Assembly: GCA_000310025.1 (NCBI GenBank)
Contig: FN649728.1
Location: 2,248,125 to 2,312,124, forward strand
Origin: Ectocarpus siliculosus
Lineage: Eukaryota > Sar > Phaeophyceae > Ectocarpales > Ectocarpaceae
Reading direction: 5' to 3'
Length of the DNA: 64,000 nt
A model generated the notes under the pieces. The model made no database searches, had not been told where the DNA came from, and worked only from the letters and a program-made list of their open reading frames with translations. A program made the position numbers and the translations under genes. Shown in pieces: positions 23,201 to 31,887 of this stretch (positions are counted from its first letter, which is position 1; each line of letters begins with the position of its first letter).

Positions 23201-24490
23201 TTCAGGTCACAAAAGGTTCATGGATGGAGGCGCTTCTACCGTGGCATCTGGGGGAGATGACAGCAGCGGCACCGCGACCTCTTCCCCTTCCGGGTGGAAG
23301 GAAGAAGAACTTCTGCTCAAGATCGACGGGGAGATCAAGGCCAGGAGCCCTAATCTCGAGGCACGTGAAACCCAAAAACAACAATCTCCGCTTTCTGGAT
23401 GGCACAGAACGCACATAGTACCTGGTACTTTTTTCGGTTGCATGTTTCACTCTACTAGCGTTGTTTCGGTGCACTTAACGATACACTTCGTGAGTGTGGA
23501 TAGTATATATAGTCTTGAGCTCTGTGTGGCAATGGGTCCAAGGTGACCGGGCTAGAGCACCAAACACATGGAGCACGAACTACAACATTCCTCCAATAGA
23601 AGTGATCACAGACGAATGCATCAGAAGGGGGAGAGCGCGGTGGTCATTTTGTTCTCACGTCTATTCGCATCGGAAATGGTCGAGGTAACGGCTGGGTGGA
23701 TTTGGTCCAGACGGGTCTCACGGCGGAGAGAACGAGTTACCGAACCCCACGTCAAGATGATTTGATCCTGAACCAAGTTCAGAACGAAAGATAGCAAAAG
23801 GCACCGAGGAGAAGAACAGTTCATTATTGTAGGGAGACTGAAGGCGTGGAACAGAATCACTAACGAGGTTAAGAAACAGAGTTCAAGAGTTAGGTTTTGT
23901 CGTGGATCATGATTCTTGAGCCCCGACATGATTACCCTTATCTATCCTGAATCACAGGCGCTCTTCAAGGAATTCGATCGCTCCAATCGTGGGACCGTTA
24001 CGGAGGCGCAATTTTTCTCTCTTCTCGACCAGGCAAGTGTTTTCCGTCTCCTCGCACATACGACTTGCTTCATGGCTACGACTAGTCTCTCTCTGACAGG
24101 AATCAATGGAAAGACACTCATCGCCCATCCATGCAGTCTGAAGTTGTCTGTTTGCGCAATCGAACCATTGAACATCGTCGGATGTGAACAGGAGCCTACG
24201 AAAATATAAAAATATCCGTCACCAGCAGTGGTTGATCCCGAGTCGTGTGGAATTTGACGAGAGGGGATGTGAGGGTGACGCCTGCAGTAGAACAACGACG
24301 CCCTTTGCTTTACAGTATTGCCTCCGTCGATCGTTCTGCCGCCCTTTCACATCAGGGACTCCCGAGGATACACTTTACGGAAGATAACACCAGCACTCTG
24401 GCGCGGCTGTTTGTAGACCGCACAGGATGTGACTTTGGGGGGAATGTTCGGTACAAGCAGTTCATGGAGGCTGTGGGCGCTTCGGCGTGA
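8092..24490 (+). CDS. Multi-module degenerate EF-hand protein, complete, about 23 exons
   Basis: Twenty-three exons join in frame from ATG 8092 to TGA 24488-24490, giving about 1,063 aa. After a 44-residue leader the protein is eight modules of about 90-165 aa. Most modules comprise a charged helix, an EF-hand-like helix-loop-helix with consensus DxxxxGxVTxxQ, a second EF-hand-like half ending in a (V/I)xYKxF motif, and a linker. No loop has the Glu/Asp expected at position 12 of a calcium-binding EF-hand, so most or all modules probably do not bind calcium. Organisation resembles EFCAB6-like proteins and flagellar EF-hand proteins of protists; this is remembered similarity, so no symbol is given. 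No signal peptide or membrane segment is seen. Introns after exons 6, 21 and 22 need GC donors. The join between exons 18 and 19 is the least certain point. It is divergent from CYB5D1-like and convergent with the dynein gene, which supports a flagellar role. Confidence 0.85.
8224..9648 (+). other. EF-hand gene intron 1
   Basis: A 1,425-bp first intron. It holds a short CTG run near 8552-8562 and otherwise shows no coding exon, repeat family or RNA gene that I can recognise. Its size makes it a candidate place for regulatory DNA, but no motif supports that. Confidence 0.5.
9649..10849 (+). CDS. EF-hand gene module 1 (exons 2-4)
   Basis: Exons 9649-9768, 10349-10495 and 10724-10849 encode residues 45-175. 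A basic helix (KKRRLRLEEFFQPF) leads into loop DVTRTKKVNETT, with Asp at 1 and Thr at 12. LTQEELGLLINRY and IDYQKFCDQ form the second half. VFTSKHLERTP begins the linker. Intron 2 cuts the first loop. All joins are phase 0 GT-AG. Confidence 0.85.
11159..11694 (+). CDS. EF-hand gene module 2 (exons 5-6)
   Basis: Exons 11159-11314 and 11584-11694 encode residues 176-264. The helix ADMLEEMRRKVRDG precedes loop DLHTRGCVTGEQ, with Gln at position 12. The second half ends VVVNYKTLHDQ. Exon 6 ends CAG before GCGAGT. Using this GC donor keeps the downstream exon in phase; the nearby GT (GGCAG/GTCATG) would break the frame. Confidence 0.8.
12478..14304 (+). CDS. EF-hand gene module 3 (exons 7-9)
   Basis: Exons 12478-12564, 13295-13492 and 14171-14304 encode residues 265-404. 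Exon 7 is an acidic helix (GERLERLLVEEAVARRIE). Exon 8 has an expanded Gly-rich first loop (residues GGEVAGTKHPGMGSGG) that is too degenerate to chelate calcium, then FTDEEAEALADRYRPPVDY. Exon 9 is a basic, Ala/Gly/Thr-rich linker ending VVVPP. It is the most diverged of the eight modules. Exon 9 ends in phase 2. Confidence 0.75.
15333..16588 (+). CDS. EF-hand gene module 4 (exons 10-12)
   Basis: Exons 15333-15429, 15893-16048 and 16490-16588 encode residues 404-521. LSAKEAKDVENVI and RERITLKPSFK lead to loop DPRNELVVANEQ (Gln at 12), then LPTDARLRELLTRRY and GFVAYKEFLQDV. The acceptors of exons 10 and 11 are AAG with weak pyrimidine tracts, chosen because they close the frame and complete the EF helix. 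Confidence 0.78.
16057..16098 (+). repeat. 21-bp tandem duplication just after an exon 11 donor
   Basis: CACCAAGGCCTTCTTGTG occurs at 16057 and again at 16078. It starts nine bases after the 3' end of EF-hand exon 11. Confidence 0.85.
17024..19737 (+). CDS. EF-hand gene module 5 (exons 13-15)
   Basis: Exons 17024-17291, 19100-19187 and 19596-19737 encode residues 522-687. Exon 13 opens with a low-complexity Gly/Ser/Lys linker over a G10 homopolymer (about 17066-17075). Its length would be prone to replication slippage, yet the frame is intact here. The helix RERVRMMDLFKDF then enters loop DRLQHGTCTQAQ, which is split by a phase-1 intron of 1.8 kb. LSDRELAAVCER and LIVYKNLVSDI form the second half. 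Confidence 0.8.
17292..19099 (+). other. EF-hand gene intron 13, repeat-bearing
   Basis: A 1,808-bp intron, the longest of this gene. It contains A- and T-rich tracts (about 17934-18045), a degenerate minisatellite (18238-18545), telomere-like TTAGGG-type words on both sides of it (about 18101-18118 and 18535-18546), and G-runs near 18374 and 18571. No coding exon or transposon protein is visible. It may be an inserted non-coding repeat element. Confidence 0.55.
18238..18545. repeat. Degenerate minisatellite, unit AGTGTCTTGGTTTTAGTGTG
   Basis: Units of about 28-30 bp (GTGTCTTGG(T/C)TTTAGTGTGG followed by GACCCC) start near 18240, 18269, 18298, 18419 and 18447, with more diverged copies near 18331 and 18480. 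The pattern suggests a higher-order unit of about 180 bp, since the block ending in a GTTGAGT(A/C) word recurs near 18364 and 18514. Confidence 0.75.
20550..21711 (+). CDS. EF-hand gene module 6 (exons 16-18)
   Basis: Exons 20550-20669, 21016-21228 and 21581-about 21711 encode residues 688-842. SEEEERMLAKFLRELAMK leads to loop DRFNVGDITEAG (Gly at 12), then PPEPIFRTIVKKF and VNYKAFLAA. Exon 18 begins VELAQDPLATP, the linker. Its 3' end is uncertain: 21711 (CAAGG/GTACCG) keeps the frame into exon 19, but an earlier donor (ACCAA/GTTCAG, near 21636) does so too. Confidence 0.75.
22114..22826 (+). CDS. EF-hand gene module 7 (exons 19-20)
   Basis: Exons 22114-22245 and 22657-22826 encode residues 842-943. 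RRYRKALWSALRSIGLQL and CQLEDFLSNE lead to loop DTLKTGEVTCTA, split by a phase-2 intron, with Ala at position 12. LTSPELAAVDSAF and MIGWRDICRAAV form the second half. The frame is fixed by the phase-2 join of exons 19 and 20. The acceptor of exon 19 is one of several AGs within 22111-22118; 22114 is chosen on phase. Confidence 0.75.
23206..24490 (+). CDS. EF-hand gene module 8 and C-terminus (exons 21-23)
   Basis: Exons 23206-23360, 23958-24032 and 24356-24490 encode residues 943-1063. Exon 21 is a Gly/Ser/Thr linker then KEEELLLKIDGEIKARS. Exon 22 has FKEFDRSNRGTVTEAQF, the cleanest loop of the set (Gln at 12). Exon 23 ends VRYKQFMEAVGASA and TGA. Exons 21 and 22 end in GAG/GCACGT and CAG/GCAAGT. 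Both need GC donors, because any nearby GT changes the frame of the EF-hand. Confidence 0.8.
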
Positions 24491-26460
24491 TGGCGATTTA
24501 CATGATTCGCATGATCCGTACTTCAGACCCAGAGCGTAGTCGGGGAACGTCGTTGTTATCACAGTGGTCGTCATCACAGCAACTTGTACTAGACCGCAAT
24601 CCGACGGGTCCATTCCCGAAAGCGATGGCCGGGGGAATCGAATACTTCGCACTACAACCAACACGTGTCGATACGTTCCAGGAGATGATTTGCATGCCCA
24701 CGGAGAGACCCAGAATATTTTCTGTATGCCGTTCTCACGCTGTAGGCGAAAACACCTCGGAGGGTGGTAGTCAAATGACGTCAACCCCACCCCGCGATTC
24801 CAGGATCGTGTGATTTCAGCGGCAGCTCATGTGTTGCCTACACAACTGCGTCTTGTGTTTAAATGTTTGTTTTGCTTCAGTCTGCTTCTCCGCCTGTGTG
24901 ACGTTCAACCGACCAACAAGGTTACTTGCCGAGTCGAAGCGTGGACTCCAAATGAGTATATCTCAATCTTCGCGCGAACAATAATATGTCCGGTCCTTGT
25001 ATCAAAATCTCTCTGTAGGCCTACATGTAAACGGCCCAACGTTTTGAGCTCATGGCATTGACATGAGCGCTGCGCCCGCGCTTCCACGTTACTATGGATC
25101 CGTTCATGGCGGCAAATAAATCTGCTTCGACAGCTCGCTGAAACAAGAATTATCATTCGTTGCTCTTCCGTGCCGGAGTCTGGCTTAGTTGACGGCGGGG
25201 GTAGTACAAGAAACCCTGCCTTATGTATTCCTCGAGCCCCGGCCTCCTCGGAACAAAACAAGACAAAAACTCAATCGGCTGTTATCTCAGCCTTAACACC
25301 GGAGGAATTACAACTTCTCAAACACGCATTTTTATCCCCGACAAAAGTATGACACACTGTATCTGCCTAGGCGCTAACTACACATCTTGAGACTCTCCCT
25401 ACCCTTCTCTTCTTAACGAATAAAAGACAACAACCATGCTCGCCGTTTATACCCACAAGCCAGCCAGAGTTAACGAAAATGCTCGTGGAAGGGTCTACCT
25501 CAGAGAGAAATACTTTCTTGATCTGCATCTCACAGAATGCCGGTCGCACATCAGCAGCAACTGCTCCCCCGAGTAGCCCGTTCGAAAAATCGCGCCTCCA
25601 CCCTTCACCCAATCATCTGGGAGCCCAATGTCGTGGGCCGCAGAACAACGAGACAACTTCGCCAACACCGGGCAAGAAAATTGATCCAATCGTACGAATA
25701 GGCAGCGCAGGCCCAGATCAAAATGGAACGTGGCTACACGAACTACACACATAAACATGTTTGTACAGATCCAGTACCGGCGTTCTATTGCGTATTCCCC
25801 TAAATCTACAGCTAGGCAGGGTCCGATCAGTACCGCAGGGCGCAGAAGCACGCTGCTCCGGCCTTGATCCAGTAATCCTGATCGCAATATTGTACCTGCC
25901 GGGCGGCGCGATAGATAGTGGAAAGGGCGAGTTGAGCAAATGGCTAGTGCAACGGGTGTGGGGCACAAGACGCAATTCAGCGACCCTGGTGACAATGTCG
26001 CAGCCGACTGCGCAACGGATAACCAGGCGATAATAGCTACAAACCGACGATCAATGCGAGGCCAGGAAAATTATCCAGCTTTTCAACTTCTGTGTGCTTT
26101 TTGTGACACACCCAAGAGTTAAGAAATCGAAAAAAAAACTGGTGCGTGGACAAGTTCGACAAGTCCGACGATGCCTCGTCCGTTCCCCGAGTGTTGGGTA
26201 AGTCTATCAAAATTTCGGTTGCCGGTGCACCAACTCCAGCCTGTCGTTCTTGCGCTATCACGAACACCGAAACCAGGAACGCCAATGAATCAAGCGGGGC
26301 GCTGTTCTATGCGATTCCCTCCTAAATCTGACCTAAAAGAATGTACGGCTCAAACAAAAATTGACGTTCAATACGCACCCTTGAGCGGAATAATACCCCA
26401 AAATGGAACAGGATACTGTCGAAACGACCAGATCGAGACCGATTTGGCTTTGGGTTCTGT
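24491..26460. other. Tail-to-tail intergenic region between EF-hand and dynein genes
   Basis: This 1,970-bp stretch lies between two converging stop codons and should hold both 3' UTRs. Several open frames exist, the longest of 166 codons on the minus strand (25495-25995), with no domain I recognise and no splice structure. Composition is a little poorer in GC than the exons. I see no tRNA or repeat array. A small unrecognised gene or old mobile remnant here cannot be excluded. Confidence 0.5.
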
Positions 26461-29400
26461 CTAATGTACACCGTGCTTGGAGATTTTTTCATATGAAGGG
26501 CACTTGTCGCGACATTTACAGAGTAGTAGCACGCGAAGACGGTCCGCGTGGCTAACCTGTTTGTTTGTCTCTGACACGAGGCTGGCCCTGAACGTGTTGG
26601 CCTTGTTGCTCGGGATCTCTATCCAGAAAACGAAGTTGGTGCTGTGTCCCGTGGTAGAGAGAACCCCGGTTCTTGTCAAGATCTGGTAGACGCGGGTTGG
26701 CAAGGAGATGAGTGCGTCAAGCCGAAGAAACGGAGTTGCGACCAGCTTGACAAGCAGTGCAAACGTGTCGTGATACTATCAGAACTGATATGAAGACAGT
26801 GATATCCTCCGGGTGTGGCAAAACGAATGGCAGGGGAAACCAGGAGATGAATGAAGGAGTATGCACCCCCCGGACGATCGGGAATTTTCTGTTCGCGATC
26901 TTCAGGCGGTGGTATGCATACCCTTCTTCAAATGGCACTTTGGCGTGTATGTTCAGGCCCCCGTGGAGCATCCGGACGCCTTCTTTACTAGCAAGGGTAA
27001 CGTTGTTTGGGTAGGCCGAAAGCTTTTCGAAAAAAGTACAAGCACCCCTTTGTCGATACAACTCGCATTTCCGAAGCTGACCGGGTCTAGTGTTGGTTCT
27101 TGCGGTTGAACTCGGGAAGATACCGTATACCGACAGCGTCTCGACGTGATGGCGGTGGTGGTCACTTTCGTGCGTTTGTGAGAGCCCAGAACAACAATAA
27201 CGATGCGAGTGTTTGTGTGATTGTGTTTGTCTGGCGTCTCGGTACTACAGACGCCGCACCTTGTAGACAGGGCAGCGGTAGATCCCAGTCTGTGGCGTCT
27301 CTCGGTCTTGCTCAGGGAGTAGATGGACAACGGGCATCGGGCTGAAGAGCTCCTTTGGTCGAGGGTCAACCTGTTGCACGAGTTGAATGCCACATGGGAG
27401 TGGGGAGGTCGCTCAGTTGGCGCTGTTGTCGCTATCGTTGTTTGTATTTGTTGGTGCTTGTTGCTGTTGTCGGTGCTGATGACGTTGGAAAAAAGGAGGA
27501 TGATGATTGTGTCTGAACACGGCAGAAGGACCAACTCACGTGCCAAGGACAAAAACGAAATCAACGCAGGTCAGATTCTCGAAAGGCGGCGGCCGCTCAC
27601 CAACGTCCGCATCGATTTGTCCCAGCAGGCGCCCTCCAAGAAAAGCCCGTGGATGAACAGACCGTCCTCAGGCCTTGAGAAGAGAACGAACAAGCGACGG
27701 CAGGAGGGTGTCTTCTTCAAAATTTATATTGAAAACATGCAGTGGTGGGGTCTTGCGTAGTGAAGGCTCGAACCTTTGTGGCGGTCATGTATGGCTTAGA
27801 TCGGATACCACAAACGTCACCGGAGGAATACCCGTGCCGTCCACTGCACGCCACCTGGACACAAACGAACACGGTGCGTTTCCCAGATCCGTGTAGTATA
27901 CTCATTATGCGCTCTTGATGCAGCATCAATCTTTTACAATGATCCCTTGTCACCGTCTAAATGGATAGGCACCCACAGCTCTGAAGCGTTGGAGATCATT
28001 GGTGGCCTCGTTTGCTATAATTACACTCACGTTGAGAGCGCGGTGCGCGGCTCGTCCTTGAAGTGAAAGGCGAATGTGGTGGAGTCGATCGGTACGTCAT
28101 GTTTTCTCGCGAAATTCTGCTGCCCAGCAGTGAGAAAGCCCTGGGGGAAAAAGAAGCCACTGATCCAAAACACCTGTCGTTTTTGTTAAGGGAGGTGTGG
28201 AAACAATCAAGAGGGCATCAATGTCTACCGTCGTGCGTAATACTCAGCACCGACGACTGGACTTTATATGCGAGGGCTGCAGACTATGTACCTTGAAAGA
28301 GTCCCGTTGTTAGATAGTGCGCACGTGCATGTGGGGCCGTTGCCGCTTCATCGTCCCACCGGAAATCACTCCTACCGACCCACACAATACAAAGTGGTCC
28401 CTGTAGAAGGCCGCCTAATACCAAGGGGTCTGGCTGGTCTTGCAGCGGCGGGCATCCGGCCCTATCCAGAGTATGAGACAACTTGAACGTTCCATCCGTT
28501 TCTCGCGATTTCACCCGCCTGGTACAGCGCGACGGCTTTATGTTTTCGGCCTACATGTAGACTAGTACAATATTGCACTTGTATTTGAATCGGAGAGCCT
28601 TGTCTCCTCCTTCGTACCGGTGGTATCCCATTGTCGACCCAGCTCGTCATGAATCCCAGCCGATCCAGCAGGTCTTGGTACCAAGGGCCCAGGGGCTTGA
28701 GGCTAGGATAGCCCTTCGACTGCCACACCGCCGGAACGGCTTGGTCAAACATGCTGAGGGTGGGGACGCAAGAAGAAGTAATGGATTGGGCTCTCACGTT
28801 CGGTTGGTGTCTCTCTCAAGAACGCTGCCGGCTGTGGTTTTCGTAGGCCGCGCCCAAAGACACCTTCCTAGGAGCGACGAGAAGCTTTGCGAGAAATAAG
28901 TCTGGGGAGTGTGCGCGAGTGGTCATACGACTTAACGCATTCTCTGCGCCAAGGTTCAACTCACTTATTCTCCGTCTGCCTCTTTCAATCTCCTACAAGT
29001 TGATTTATTGATGCGTGGGAGCAACATCAACGGGAGGCAGAGCCGTACCTATTGCCCATGGCCTCTAGCTCCGCACTGAGAACGACGAGACCCTTGAGAG
29101 CTTTCTGGACCTGCGCAAGCACCATCGGGTTGTCGTGTAACCAGGGGCAGCAGAGTGTGATGAGTCGAACGCTTGCGTTCGGCGGTCGCTCACAACACGG
29201 CCAAGCACAACCCTGCGGTAGGCACGCCCCTCTTGAGCTTCCGCGAAACCGTGTGGAGGACACACATCGGTGTACCCCACCCCTCGTCCTTGCCTCCGCT
29301 TTATTTCTACCAAAGGCGGGTCACACCAACGTGTTTTTTTACAAGGGCGCGGTCGAGCAACGGACCAGCCGGTGGTCTTCCCACCCACGATCACCCACTT

Positions 29401-30846
29401 ATTGTCGGAGTCGCTACAACTGTCAGTCACTCCCCAAGCATTAACAGCTCTGAAGCAGTTTCCTGTACAACTACTTTCCTCCCTAGGCGTGGCTCCAACG
29501 ACGACAACAATCCTGGTTTATCGTTCTACGCTAGGGGCCATCGTGCGAGGTTGCATCGATCTAGTCACGAACTTTACCTCCTTGAGCGTAGCTCGAATGA
29601 CGACTGTAAGGTTGTTGTACCGCTGCAGCTCTTGAACCAGCACGGTGTTCATGCTCTCGCCGTACGAGGTTGGGTAGGCCATCCCCACGGCCTCCACATC
29701 GTAAGCTGCGGGAAGCCTGCTCAACACACGTTTACAGTCGCAACAACCGCAGACTCGAGCTTGAGTGTGAAACTGTATCTTGCAAGCATCCCTGGTGAGC
29801 GAAACCAATGGATGTCGGAATGATCTCCTTTGTGGAATCTGGTTTCAGGCTACCGGCAAGGGGGGTATCTCGGATCTCCGAGCGAGAGCACGTGGACGAA
29901 GTCCCTCTGAAGCATACATGCCGATAAAGGGCACGTCAAAATAAGCGTAAATAAGCAGATTCGGCTCGCGGAAAGCTGGGTACGACGACCCACTAGTTTC
30001 ATGACCGTTGTCAATGCCCCGATATTATTCTCTGCTGTAAGCGACACCCTTCTCTAGCTCTGGTTTTAAACTTCCCACCAACTGTTTGAGGACGTTCTGG
30101 ACAAAACGTTCGGCGCGACCCAGTCAAGGCCGTTGTTTACCAACCGGTGTCTTGATCCGGACTCACCGATCTTCCATGTCCTTGGCAATGCCCCCAATGA
30201 GATCTTCGCGAGAGGCCCCGCCACCGCCCCCCGTCCTCGGTTGCATGGACAAGACGATCGAGAAGCTCATCTCTGTGTCCGCGATTGCGCACGTGATGTT
30301 CGCGTTTTCGTGCATGCCAAACACCTGTTCCGTATCAATTATGGTCGTTGCACGAGGGTAGCATGTCGATGATGCTCCGTGGAGGGCTAGCACGACATGT
30401 ATCGTCCGCGTTTTTTTGCAGAAAACGCGCGGTGAATCTCTTGTCGTCTTAGTATATTTTTGCGCTCACTTTTTCCATGATGCGTTTCCTCTCGTGGAAC
30501 CTGTGTTCTCGCCCCCGAACATCCGCTCATTCCCTTTGCAATACATTCATAGGCGAGTACTTAATGGGGAAATAACCGACGTTCAACACTGGCGTGGCGA
30601 CTCTGGATCGACTGCAAACAGCGAAACGCCTCTCCCCGTTCATCTCTTGGGCGAGTGAAGAAATCACCAAGAGTTCATTGTTTCGTTGTATGCATACAAC
30701 CACCGTACGATACGGTGTGTAGGACTACCCTTCCCCCTCTAACTCAGGTACAGCTTGCCTCGGGTTCAGCGTTGAGCGGAAAGGACTCGATGTAGTCGAG
30801 GTAGCTTTGCTGGGGGTTATCTGGATCCGGTTCGATCGAGCCGTAC
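26461..30846 (-). CDS. Dynein C-terminal domain, exons 61-69
   Basis: Exons 30759-30846, 30167-30324, 29578-29716, 29049-29110, 28618-28753, 28031-28173, 27601-27673, 27260-27370 and 26461-26682 encode fragment residues 2738-3113. [97 protein letters not shown] and [13 protein letters not shown] mark the axonemal C-terminus. Exon 61 ends GAG before GCAAGC, a GC donor required by phase 0. The final residues ([11 protein letters not shown]) align with the usual HWIxRGVALLC, but 13 extra residues precede them and about 15 follow. Confidence 0.92.
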
Positions 30847-31848
30847 CTTCGAGCGGGGATAGCATCGCACGTCAAGGTCAAGTAGCAAGGCAGCAACGTG
30901 ATTGGTACGACTTTTCGTGGTCGATTCAATGACTCATCCATCCTGTTAGATCCAAACTCCGCTTTCTCGCGTGCCTCCGATATCAGGAGTTTAAACAAGT
31001 AGCGGTGACAAGGAGAGTTTTGCGCAATCTGGCTTGACTCTCCATCACAAGTGGGGAGCATTTTTTTTCGTCAGTGGTATGTGCGGATTGGGTGGCAGCA
31101 TCTATGTGACGTGTGGCGGGCGTCTGAAAATTTCGCCAGGAGAATCATGACATCGAAGAATAGCAACGTCGACAAACATATGTAGTGCCGGATCGTTCAC
31201 CCACCGGCCAGACCGACTGAAGCTGAAGTCCTTCGAGAGAATTTCCGGGTTGTAGAACCCTGCAATGATAATGTCCGAGGTTCGCATGTCCTTGTCGTCG
31301 GTGATGCGGCCACCGTAGTTAACTACGCTTGTCAATTGTCGAAGAACCTGGGGTTGGTTGAACGGCGCAAAGTTGAGCCTCGGGGATTGGGCAGGGGAAA
31401 CAGGGTGGCGTGCTGATAATTGATGGGATAGGGGTCTCGCTGCTGTCGCAGGCCGTATTGTTTCCCCTTAGATCACCCTTTCAGAGCTGGGAGGGATTAC
31501 ATTAGGTCGAAATCAAACCAAATGAATAATGCACCATCCAAGAAGCGCCGGGAGGATCGCCAGGAGTTGAATTGGAGGTTGATCTGCGCTCGGGGGGCTG
31601 ACCCGAAGTAGTATGCATACAAAGTCGCGCAGCTCGCATCAAAAGCTCGAATTACCTGGTAAGGGATGACGGCATACTCGTCGACGTACATCTCCAGCTG
31701 TGCGATGCAGATGTCTAGGTCCGTCTCGTTGAACTCGTACGGAACGTTCCAACCAAGGGGTCCGAACTTCTTCCGTTCCACGACCAACGCGTGGAAGAAA
31801 CAAAGACCTGGGAGGTCGTTGGTGCACCAAGCATAGATAGGGAATGCG

Positions 31849-31887
<39 letters not shown>

